Below, in pieces: positions 6,606-13,956 of a stretch of DNA of 19,706 bases. The notes beneath the pieces are model-generated. The model saw nothing but the letters and a program-made list of their open reading frames with translations. It had not been told where the DNA came from and did no database searches. Position 1 is the first letter of the stretch. Every line of letters starts with the position of its first letter. The stretch spans positions 1 through 19,706 of the forward strand of contig DATHTK010000004.1 of assembly GCA_035463295.1 (NCBI GenBank), written 5' to 3'. This stretch comes from DATHTK01 sp035463295. GTDB lineage: Bacteria; Actinomycetota; Rubrobacteria; Rubrobacterales; Rubrobacteraceae. The translations under genes and the position numbers were made by a program.

Positions 6606-7046
6606 GTGAGGATAGTGCTCCAGAGGGTCAAGGAGGCCTCCGTCACGGTCGGAAGCGTGAGGATCTCCGGGATCGGGGCCGGCCTCCTGCTCTTCGTCGG
6701 CGTAGCCGAGGGCGACGGAAGAGACGCGGCGGACTGGCTCGCCGAGAAGGTCGCAGGCCTGAGAATCTTCAACGATGCAGAGGGCAAGATGAACCTCGGC
6801 GTGCGAGACGTCGGGGGTGGAGTCCTCGCCGTCTCGCAGTTCACGCTGCTCGCCGACACCAGAAAGGGAAAGCGCCCGAGCTTCGTGCGCGCCGCCCCAC
6901 CCGAGACCGCGGAACCCCTTTTCGACTACTTCTGCGAGAGGCTCCGTGCGGCGGGTATCTCGCCGGTGGAGACCGGACGCTTCGGCGCTATGATGGAGGT
7001 CGCACTCGTCAACGACGGTCCGGTCACGATAGTGCTCGAGAGGTAG
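6606..7046 (+). CDS. dtd: D-aminoacyl-tRNA deacylase
   Basis: This 146-residue protein matches Dtd over its full length. It begins MRIVLQRVKEASVTV and carries the catalytic SQFTL motif at residues 77-81. Near the C-terminus it has NDGPVT (136-141), whose Gly-cisPro pair enforces chirality across the dimer. Dtd hydrolyses D-aminoacyl-tRNAs (and Gly-tRNA-Ala), protecting translation. The start is GTG at 6606, five bases after the DUF2203 stop, so the genes are cotranscribed. All key motifs are intact. Confidence 0.96.
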   Translation: MRIVLQRVKEASVTVGSVRISGIGAGLLLFVGVAEGDGRDAADWLAEKVAGLRIFNDAEGKMNLGVRDVGGGVLAVSQFTLLADTRKGKRPSFVRAAPPETAEPLFDYFCERLRAAGISPVETGRFGAMMEVALVNDGPVTIVLER

Positions 7047-7148
7047 AGCCTGTAGACACCCGCTACTATCTACCCGGCCTTCCGGCAACGAGGGCCGGCG
7101 AGAGCCCCTTCGCCCGTCTTCCGGTCGGTCGCGACCCGTCGATCGAGG

Positions 7149-7170
7149 GATTCATCGCCGATTCATCGCC
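7149..7170. repeat. Two tandem 11-base copies upstream of the peroxidase gene
   Basis: GATTCATCGCC occurs twice in perfect tandem (7149-7159 and 7160-7170), about 70 bases before the peroxidase start. An 11-base spacing puts both copies on the same face of DNA, so they could be a regulator-binding site. In the rest of the 194-base gap I see only a weak CCGGCC/GGCCGG hairpin after dtd. Confidence 0.45.
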
Positions 7171-7240
7171 GGCAGTTACGGTGAGCTGTAGGTATGCCGT
7201 CCCCTGCGGTCATGAACCAGTACCGAAAGGACCCGCGCAG

Positions 7241-9067
7241 ATGACCAACTCCCCGCGGAGGTCATTGTTCGCCAGAGTGGCCGAGATGCTCGATCGGAGG
7301 ATCGGGTGGCACCGGCTGCCGGTGCCCCTCGGACTCATCACGCTCGTCGGGCTACGCCGGCGGTTGCGGGAACGAAATCTGTGGGACGCGCCGTCGGCGA
7401 CGCGCTCCGTCTTGCCGACCTCGGACGACGAACGCTACGTCTTCGCGCGTACGGCGGACGGGACCCGCAACGACCTCGAGAACCCGGCCATGGGCGGCGC
7501 CGGGATGCCGTTCGGGCGCAACGTTCCCCTCGAGTTCGCTCACCCCGAGAACCCACAGGACGTCCTCGAAGGTCCCAACCCCCGCCAGGTCAGCCGCGAG
7601 CTGTTGACACGCGACGCCTTCAAACCGGCGAGGACGCTCAATTTGCTGGCGGCCGCCTGGCTACAGTTCGAGATCCGGGACTGGTTCAGCCACGGGAAGG
7701 GCACTATGGATGAGCCTTGGGACCTGCGCCTAGAGGGGACCGATCCCTGGCCCCACGGGCCGATGCAGGTGCCACGAACACCCGAAACACCCCGTCTCCC
7801 CGACGACGCCGACTCGCCTCCCGCCTTCGCGAACCAGGAGACCCACTGGTGGGACGCATCTCATATCTACGGCAATACGCAAGCGCAACAGGAGGTGCTA
7901 CGTTCCGGAGAGGATGGCAAGCTCCGGCTCGGACCCGGCGGGTCGATCCCCGGCGACGTTCTCGACCGGCTGGCTAAGGAGCCGGGCTGGTGGATCGGCC
8001 TGGCGCTGATGTTCACGCTCTTCGCGCGGGAGCACAATGCCATCTGCGAGCACCTCCGGGAGGAGCACCCCCACTGGTCCGACGACGACCTCTTCGACCA
8101 CGCCAGGCTCGTCAACGCCGCGCTCATGGCCAAGATCCACACAGTCGAGTGGACGACGGCCATCCTCGGGCATCCCACCCTGCAGGTCGCGATGAGTGCC
8201 AACTGGTGGGGCCTGGCAACAGAGCGCATCTACAAGCTATTCGGGCGGATCAGCGAGAGCGAGGTGATCAGCGGCATCCCCGGCTCGCAGCAGAACCACT
8301 TCGGGATTCCCTACTCGCTCACCGAGGAGTTCGCCGCCGTGTACAGGATGCACCCCCTTATCCCGGACTACTTCAGCTTCCGTTCGGCTGACACAGACGA
8401 GGCGCTCCGCGACCGTCCTCTCACCCTGCGCGAGGTCCAGGACGAACACGTGCGGGGGCTATTGGAGCGGACGCCCATGATCGACCTGCTCTACTCATTC
8501 GGCGTGAGCCATCCCGGCGAGATCACGCTCCACAACTTCCCGCGGTTTCTGCAGGAGTTCAGGAGACCCTCGCACGGCAAGAGCACCGACGGCGAGGTGT
8601 TCATGGACCTGGCGGCGACCGATATACTGCGCGCGCGGGAGCTGGGTGTTCCCCGCTACAACGAGTTCCGCAAGCTGCTCGGGCTGCGACCGATCGAATC
8701 CTTCGAGAACCTCACTGATAACCCGAGGTGGGCGGAGGAGATAAGACACGTCTACAAGGACGACATCGACCGGGTAGACCTGATGGTCGGCATGTTCGCC
8801 GAGCCGAAACCGGAGGGCTTCGGCTTCAGCGACACAGCCTTCCGGATCTTTATACTGATGGCCTCCCGGCGGCTGAACAGCGACCGGTTCTTCACCACGG
8901 ACTACAACGCCAGGGTATACACCCAGGCTGGGCTCGACTGGGTCAACTACAATACCATGTCGTCGGTCCTGGTCCGGCACTTCCCAGATCTGCGACCGCT
9001 TCTACGCGAGGTCAAGAACGCGTTCGCCCCGTGGCCGAGGGCCGGCTTGCGAGCGGGTCGGAGATAG
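7241..9067 (+). CDS. Animal-type haem peroxidase / alpha-dioxygenase-like protein
   Basis: The 608-residue product belongs to the peroxidase-cyclooxygenase superfamily, nearest in pattern to alpha-dioxygenases. The blocks seen are AAWLQFEIRDWFSHG (about 137-151), ETHWWDASHIYGN (about 203-215), LFAREHNAICEHL and EEFAAVYRMHPLIPDYFSFR. In the last block Tyr368 matches the catalytic tyrosine and His371 the proximal haem ligand of cyclooxygenase-type enzymes. The distal haem histidine expected in H-D-W is replaced by Arg146 (I-R-D-W). Family members oxygenate fatty acids or use peroxide. The start is ATG 7241, with AAAGGACC about 8 bases upstream; a GTG at 7181 has no ribosome site. No signal peptide is visible. 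The MBL gene follows after 62 bases. Confidence 0.9.
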   Translation: MTNSPRRSLFARVAEMLDRRIGWHRLPVPLGLITLVGLRRRLRERNLWDAPSATRSVLPTSDDERYVFARTADGTRNDLENPAMGGAGMPFGRNVPLEFAHPENPQDVLEGPNPRQVSRELLTRDAFKPARTLNLLAAAWLQFEIRDWFSHGKGTMDEPWDLRLEGTDPWPHGPMQVPRTPETPRLPDDADSPPAFANQETHWWDASHIYGNTQAQQEVLRSGEDGKLRLGPGGSIPGDVLDRLAKEPGWWIGLALMFTLFAREHNAICEHLREEHPHWSDDDLFDHARLVNAALMAKIHTVEWTTAILGHPTLQVAMSANWWGLATERIYKLFGRISESEVISGIPGSQQNHFGIPYSLTEEFAAVYRMHPLIPDYFSFRSADTDEALRDRPLTLREVQDEHVRGLLERTPMIDLLYSFGVSHPGEITLHNFPRFLQEFRRPSHGKSTDGEVFMDLAATDILRARELGVPRYNEFRKLLGLRPIESFENLTDNPRWAEEIRHVYKDDIDRVDLMVGMFAEPKPEGFGFSDTAFRIFILMASRRLNSDRFFTTDYNARVYTQAGLDWVNYNTMSSVLVRHFPDLRPLLREVKNAFAPWPRAGLRAGRR

Positions 9068-9129
9068 CTCGGTGATACTCTCGACAACGTGTCGGTACCG
9101 TTTGGTCTCGTAAGAGGAGGAAGCCGCAG

Positions 9130-9897
9130 ATGGAAGTCGTGCCGGGCGTCTACAGCATAGGTCACCGATCGGGGCTCAGGGCCTACCTCAGCGGCTACTC
9201 GCGCGCCTACCTGCTCGACACCGGCGAGACGGGATGGATGCTCGTCGATACCCTAGGGGACGCCGACGCCGGCCTCGTTCTGGAGCGACTCGGGAGGCTC
9301 GGTAGGTCGGCGAGCGATCTGAAGCACATCCTGCTGACGCATGCCCACCGCTCCCACCTGATGGGGCTGGCGCGCCTGAAGGTCTTGAGCGGCGCGACCG
9401 TCCACTCCCACGAGTGGGAGGCGGACATCATCGCCGGCGAGCGCCGGGCTCAACCGGTCGCGCTTCGTTCGACCGGCCCGGCGAGTCTCTACACGATGCG
9501 GCTGGGGCTTGCGCTGGGCGCGGGTACCCCGCCCTGCCGCGTGGATGCTTACCTCGAGGATGGCGGGGAGGTGGGACCCTTGAGGATCATCCACACGCCC
9601 GGACACACCCCCGGCCACGTCGTCTTCTACTGGCCGGAACGCCGGGTTCTCTTTACTGGCGACAACGTCGCCACCTGGCCAAGTTTCGGGGCCGGGTGGC
9701 CGGACTTCCAGCTCGACGACGCGCAATTTCGCGCCTCGCTGCTACACATGTTGGTCTCGGTTCGCCGCATAGCGTCAGAGCACAGTGCTCCCGTATCGGT
9801 AATAGCCGTCTCTCACGGGGATCCGGTCACCAGGGGGGCCGACGTCCGGCTGAGGTCTCTGATCGAGACGACGGCTGGGGTCGAGTCCCCCGTTTAG
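9130..9897 (+). CDS. MBL-fold metallo-hydrolase
   Basis: This 255-residue protein has the metallo-beta-lactamase fold: the zinc motif HAHRSH (71-76), HTPGHTPGH (155-163), TGDN (Asp178) and a terminal SHGD (His229). The Asp normally found in HxHxDH is Ser75, so the second metal site may be altered. The PGHTPGH block places it among glyoxalase II-like hydrolases. AGGAGGAAG sits about 7 bases before ATG 9130, a strong ribosome site. It follows the peroxidase in the same direction and converges on the LuxR-type regulator 38 bases away. The substrate is unknown; cotranscription with the peroxidase suggests an oxidised lipid or ester. Confidence 0.9.
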   Translation: MEVVPGVYSIGHRSGLRAYLSGYSRAYLLDTGETGWMLVDTLGDADAGLVLERLGRLGRSASDLKHILLTHAHRSHLMGLARLKVLSGATVHSHEWEADIIAGERRAQPVALRSTGPASLYTMRLGLALGAGTPPCRVDAYLEDGGEVGPLRIIHTPGHTPGHVVFYWPERRVLFTGDNVATWPSFGAGWPDFQLDDAQFRASLLHMLVSVRRIASEHSAPVSVIAVSHGDPVTRGADVRLRSLIETTAGVESPV

Positions 9898-9935
9898 GGC
9901 GGCGAGACCACCGTCCCCCCGTAACGGTCCCGACT

Positions 9936-12635
9936 CTAGATCAGGTCTAGCTCCCTCGCCCGCGCGGTCGCCTGGGCGCGACTGTGCACACCCAGCTTGT
10001 GGTACACGTGTTTCAGGTGGCTCTTCACGGTGTCCAGCGAGAGAAACAGATTCGCTGCTATCTCCCTGTTGGAGGCGCCCGAGGCCGCGAGTCGCAGCAC
10101 CTCGAGTTCGCGCTCGCTCATGAGCTCGACGAACGACCACGACGACTTTGTCGAGGGTACGAGAACTACCAGCAGTTCGCTCACGTACCCCGGCGACACC
10201 TCGAGCCCCGGGTCCCGCTGTCCTCTTAGCAGCCGCCTGAGCATGGCGGCCATCGAGGCACCCTCGTCCACGAAGGTGCGGATGTAGCCTTCGGGCTCGG
10301 CCCGCGCCAGGGCCCTCCCTAGCGCGGCCATCGCGCCGGGCTCATCGCCTCGCGCCGAGAAGAGCAGGGCTTCGAGCACGAGGATCTCCACCACTCGCCC
10401 CTCGCGCCCCCCTGCCTCGGCCGCCCCCATCAGGCGCCCCAACAGGCGCGCGGCGTCAGCATGCTCACCAAGGGTGACGAGCACCCGCGCCAGCGTGAGA
10501 TGCTCGAACTCCCGCGGGTATTCGAGATCGTCGTCCGCGGAGAGCCCGCTCTCCGCCAACCAGCGGGCCGCAGCCCACCGGTCTCCCTGCCTCGCCCACA
10601 TCGTTGCCTGCCAGGCCCTCACGCCCGAGACCCACATACCGGAATCCTGTCTCTCGGCGAGCCGCCGCGCCGTCTCGAGTTCCTCGACGGCGCCGCGGTG
10701 ATCGCCCAATGCCTCCCTTACCCGGGACAGGGTTAGGTGGCCGTCGAGCACGATCTCGACGTTCCCTCCCCTCTCGCCCAGCTCGATGCCCTCCCGCAGG
10801 TGCGCGCTCGCGGCGTCGAGCTCGTTCCATTCCCGCAGCAACTTTCCCATCCCTACGTGGGCGGCGCTCGAGGCCGGCAGCCTCTTACCGCGTTCGGCGA
10901 CGAGCTCCAGAGCCCGGCGGCAGACCTCCGCCGCCGCCCGAAGACGTCCCTGGACCATCCGCAACTCAGCCAGGTATTTGTCGGCCAGCAAGGCCACGTA
11001 GGTTGCGCCAACCGAGCGACTGAGGGCCGCCGCCTCGGCGAACGCCTCGCTCGCCGCATCCACCTCGCCGCGGCTGCGGTACGCGAAGCCCCGGCTAGCG
11101 GCGATGATGCAGCCCAAGAACTGGTTGTCCTCGGTTAGCTGCTCGGCAGCGCTGCGCGCCAGGTCCATGGCGAGTGCTGGCTCTCCTCGCAGCCCTGCGA
11201 CCGCCGCCCGAATAGTGGTAACCTCGCCGAGCATCTCTCTGGAGCCCTGGGCTCCACGCTCCGCCCCCCTCAGGTAGGGCTCTATGGCCTGCAAGCGCCC
11301 CGTAGCGAGGTAATACCACGCGTAGAACAGGCAAAGACGGGGCCGGGACCACACAAGGTCCTCCGAAAGCTCCTCCAGCCACCTCCTGAGCGTGCTCAGC
11401 TCCCCCCGCCTGAGCGTGGTTCGGGCTACGCGCTCCACCAGATCCGCAGCCCTCTCGGGGTAGCCTGCGGCCAGCGCGTGGCTCACAGCCTCGGCGGCCA
11501 GCCCCTCGCGTTCGAACCAATCACACGCGCGTCGGTGCAGATCCGGCAGGCTCTCGGGCTCTGCACGGCGCAGCTCCTTCTGAAGAAACTGGGAGAAGAG
11601 ATGATGATACCGGAACCAGCGCCGCTCGTCGTCGAGGGGGACCACGAACAGGTTCTCGCGCTCCAGCTTCTCGAGCATCGCCTGGCCGTCGTCCCGGCCC
11701 GTTACGGCATCGCTGAGCGGTCCGCACAGGCGACCTAGAATGGAGCTCTCGAGCAGGAAGCGCTGCACCTGCTCGTCCAGCTTGCGCAGGACCTCCTCCG
11801 CCAGGTAGTCCAGAACGTAGCGATTGCTGCCCGCGAACGCCGCGATAAAGCCCTGGAGGTCCTCCCTGCCGCGCATGGAGAGCGCCGCGAGCTGCAACCC
11901 GGTGATCCAACCCTCCGTGCGCTGCTCCAGCGTCGCGATGTCCCCGTGCGAGAGGTTTACGCCCATCGCTTCGTTGAGAAACGTGCTCGCTTCCTCGGGC
12001 GTAAACCTCAGGTCCTGCGAGGAGAGCTTCGTCAAGTGACCGCGGGCGAGCAGGCGAGCGAGAGGCAAGGGAGGGTCGGTGCGGCTGGCGATGAGCAGGT
12101 GCGCCTGCGGGGGCAGGCTCTCGAGAAGGAACGAGACGGCGTCGTGGACGGTCCGTGACTCGATCGTGTGGTAGTCGTCCAGGACGAGCGCGAAGTCCCC
12201 CGGGATGGCGACGATCTCGTTCACTAGCGCCGTCAGGATCGCCTCGACTCGCGGCGGTTGCGGCGATTGGAGGGGATCCAGAACTCCCGCCACGCCGAAG
12301 TCGTCGTGCAGGCCGCCCAGCGCACTCACCACGTAGGTCAGGAAGCGCCCGAGGTCGTTGTCTCCCTCGTCCAGCCAAACCCACGCCATCGGGAGCGGGC
12401 TCTGCAGAGCCCATTCGCCGAGCAACGTGGTCTTGCCGAAGCCCGCCGGTGCCGAGATGAGCGTCAACCGTCCTCCCATCCCCTCGTTTACGCGCTCGGC
12501 AAGGCGCGAGCGCGAGACGAGGTTGGGTTGCACGGGCGGGACATAGAGCTTGGTCGTGAGGAGAGGGTCTCCGAGCGTCGCGCCGCCGGGATGGCTCGCG
12601 GTCGAGTAGGGTTCCTCAGAGAGGTTCCGATGCAC
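9936..12635 (-). CDS. MalT-like LuxR family ATP-dependent regulator (LAL type)
   Basis: This 899-residue protein has the MalT/LAL layout. A STAND-type ATPase comes first, with LLTTKLYVPPV, Walker A APAGFGKTT (62-70) and Walker B FALVLDDYH (148-156). A long TPR-like helical array fills residues about 340-820. A C-terminal LuxR HTH (839-899) carries SERELEVLRL and TVKSHLKHVYHKLGVHSRAQ. Family members oligomerise on binding an inducer and ATP, then activate promoters. The start is GTG 12635, with GGAG about 9 bases upstream. It is divergent from the small operon at 12907 and convergent with the peroxidase-MBL pair. Its target genes are not shown by the sequence. Confidence 0.93.
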   Translation of the reverse strand: MHRNLSEEPYSTASHPGGATLGDPLLTTKLYVPPVQPNLVSRSRLAERVNEGMGGRLTLISAPAGFGKTTLLGEWALQSPLPMAWVWLDEGDNDLGRFLTYVVSALGGLHDDFGVAGVLDPLQSPQPPRVEAILTALVNEIVAIPGDFALVLDDYHTIESRTVHDAVSFLLESLPPQAHLLIASRTDPPLPLARLLARGHLTKLSSQDLRFTPEEASTFLNEAMGVNLSHGDIATLEQRTEGWITGLQLAALSMRGREDLQGFIAAFAGSNRYVLDYLAEEVLRKLDEQVQRFLLESSILGRLCGPLSDAVTGRDDGQAMLEKLERENLFVVPLDDERRWFRYHHLFSQFLQKELRRAEPESLPDLHRRACDWFEREGLAAEAVSHALAAGYPERAADLVERVARTTLRRGELSTLRRWLEELSEDLVWSRPRLCLFYAWYYLATGRLQAIEPYLRGAERGAQGSREMLGEVTTIRAAVAGLRGEPALAMDLARSAAEQLTEDNQFLGCIIAASRGFAYRSRGEVDAASEAFAEAAALSRSVGATYVALLADKYLAELRMVQGRLRAAAEVCRRALELVAERGKRLPASSAAHVGMGKLLREWNELDAASAHLREGIELGERGGNVEIVLDGHLTLSRVREALGDHRGAVEELETARRLAERQDSGMWVSGVRAWQATMWARQGDRWAAARWLAESGLSADDDLEYPREFEHLTLARVLVTLGEHADAARLLGRLMGAAEAGGREGRVVEILVLEALLFSARGDEPGAMAALGRALARAEPEGYIRTFVDEGASMAAMLRRLLRGQRDPGLEVSPGYVSELLVVLVPSTKSSWSFVELMSERELEVLRLAASGASNREIAANLFLSLDTVKSHLKHVYHKLGVHSRAQATARARELDLI

Positions 12636-12801
12636 CCGGTGCTCCGCTAGACGTGCGAACCGAAGCCGCTATCGTTCAACGCTACCACCTTCCATGCCTC
12701 TGCCCCGACCGCCGGTCAGGGTCCGGCCTTGCGGCGACGTCAGCATAGCGGTCGTAGCCGCAACCCGCAATATTCCTTACACCGGCCACACCCCCTCTCT
12801 T

Positions 12802-12830
12802 TCACCCCCTCGATCACCCCTTAGGGTGAT
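12802..12830. promoter_or_regulatory. Palindromic operator candidate with TCACCCC repeats
   Basis: A palindrome ATCACCC-CTTA-GGGTGAT spans 12813-12830. A third half-site, TCACCCC, lies 12 bases upstream at 12802-12808. It sits in the divergent gap between the LuxR-type regulator and the operon starting at 12907. The arrangement fits a dimer plus a cooperative half-site. Which regulator binds is unknown, though the adjacent LuxR-type protein is the obvious candidate. No clear -35/-10 pair is seen in the gap. Confidence 0.5.
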
Positions 12831-12906
12831 GTGCCTCGCCCCGGAGGCCCGCTACGCTACGGGCATGCAGAGTAGCCGACCAAGAGCGACAGAGAGGAGG
12901 CCCGCA

Positions 12907-13104
12907 GTGCGAGAGACGTGTTTTTGCGGCAGAAGCGGCGAGCTTGAGGACCGCGAGCCGATACTGGACCCCGGAGCGCGGTGGGTGCTTCGATGCCCGA
13001 GCTGCGGACACCTCGACGGCCTGAAATGGCTGACCGAGGAGAAGAGCCTGCTCGTCTGGGGGGAGGCGCTGCGACGGCGAGAGGAGCGAACCGAAGCCGC
13101 CTGA
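12907..13104 (+). CDS. Small zinc-ribbon protein
   Basis: The start is GTG 12907, preceded by GAGGAGG about 6 bases away; an ATG further up would add a basic extension without a ribosome site. The 65-residue protein has a CxC pair (Cys5, Cys7) and CPSCG (Cys30, Cys33), a four-Cys zinc ribbon. A helix with LKWLTEEKSLLVWGEALRRREER follows. It could bind nucleic acid or a protein partner. It is first in a three-gene run with the glutaredoxin-like and receiver proteins. Confidence 0.75.
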   Translation: MRETCFCGRSGELEDREPILDPGARWVLRCPSCGHLDGLKWLTEEKSLLVWGEALRRREERTEAA

Positions 13105-13146
13105 GCGGCGCTCTCCAGGAGAGTCTCCTGAGAAAGGGAGTTTGCG

Positions 13147-13422
13147 ATGATGGATCAGAAGCCGGTCGTGATCTGCGTCAAGTCTCGCAGTGCGCGATGC
13201 TGGCGCGCCAGGCGCCTTCTCAGGCGCAAGGGCTACGCCTTCAATGTCGTACAGCTGCCGGGCGATGATGAGATTCCCTCTCGGCTAGCCGGAGCGGTCG
13301 GCCGTAGGGCTCGTAAGCTGCCCCTGGTACTAGTCGACGGCCGCCTGGTAGGCGGCTACGGGGTCATAAAGGCTCTGGACCGATCGGGAGACCTCGACCG
13401 CCTGGTACGAGGCGAAGTGTAG
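13147..13422 (+). CDS. Glutaredoxin-fold protein with SxxC active site
   Basis: This 91-residue protein follows the glutaredoxin pattern: a first strand VVICV, the active-site loop, a helix CWRARRLLRRKGYAF, the cis-Pro segment KLPLVLVDGRLVGGYG and a final helix. The normal CPYC is replaced by SARC (Ser15 to Cys18), so the nucleophilic Cys is missing while the second remains. An extra Cys10 lies in the first strand. It probably does not act as a classical dithiol reductase. AAAGGGAG precedes the ATG at 13147. A short hairpin (AGGAGA/TCTCCT, 13117-13129) lies between this gene and the zinc-ribbon gene. Confidence 0.8.
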   Translation: MMDQKPVVICVKSRSARCWRARRLLRRKGYAFNVVQLPGDDEIPSRLAGAVGRRARKLPLVLVDGRLVGGYGVIKALDRSGDLDRLVRGEV

Positions 13423-13488
13423 GCGTCTCGAGCGAAATCCCGGCTTGCGGACCGCCGGGACACAGCGTAGGAGGAGATCGCAGACGGC

Positions 13489-13956
13489 ATGACGGAGAAG
13501 AACATACTCATAGCCATGGACAAACCCGACGACGTGCTGCTCACGCTGCGAGCCCTCGAGAAGAACGGCATAGACGCCGAGGTGGTAGTCGCCAGCGATG
13601 GGGCGGAGGTACTCGAGTACCTCCGCGGCGCGGTAGTGAACGCCGGGAGCGAGCTGGGAGACGAACCAAACCTAGTCCTGTTGGACCCGAGATTGCCCAA
13701 GGTCGACGGCCTCGAGCTGCTCCGCTACATACGCCAGGACGAAAGGACGAGCTCGCTGCGCGTGGTCGTCCTTACCTCCGACGAAAGGGAGCGGGGCGTA
13801 ATAGCGGAGTATGGCTTGCGGGTCGACCTCTTTATCGAGAGGGAGGTGGATTTCGCGCGCTACTCACGGGAGTTCCGGCGGCTGAGACCACTGCTCGACG
13901 GAAGCGTCCTGCCGTCGGGGAGCAGCGTAAACTTGACGGCAGGAGAGCTAGCTTGA
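13489..13956 (+). CDS. Response-regulator receiver protein, atypical
   Basis: This 155-residue stand-alone receiver matches the Rcp1/CheY-like family whose members end LxxYW and often pair with phytochrome-type kinases. The phospho-acceptor is Asp66 in LVLLDPRLPKVDG, and Thr96 in VVLTS is kept. The acidic pocket has only one acid: MDKPDD (Asp11) where most have E/D-D. The conserved Lys of the (K/R)-P motif is Arg118 (IEREVDF). No output domain follows, so it would work by protein contact. GGAGGAGAT lies about 10 bases before ATG 13489. Its 3' end overlaps the convergent methyltransferase gene by 97 bases. Confidence 0.85.
   Translation: MTEKNILIAMDKPDDVLLTLRALEKNGIDAEVVVASDGAEVLEYLRGAVVNAGSELGDEPNLVLLDPRLPKVDGLELLRYIRQDERTSSLRVVVLTSDERERGVIAEYGLRVDLFIEREVDFARYSREFRRLRPLLDGSVLPSGSSVNLTAGELA

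Noticed and set aside
11521..12414. 297-residue minus-strand ORF
   Set aside because: Alternate-frame shadow of the LuxR-type ATPase region.
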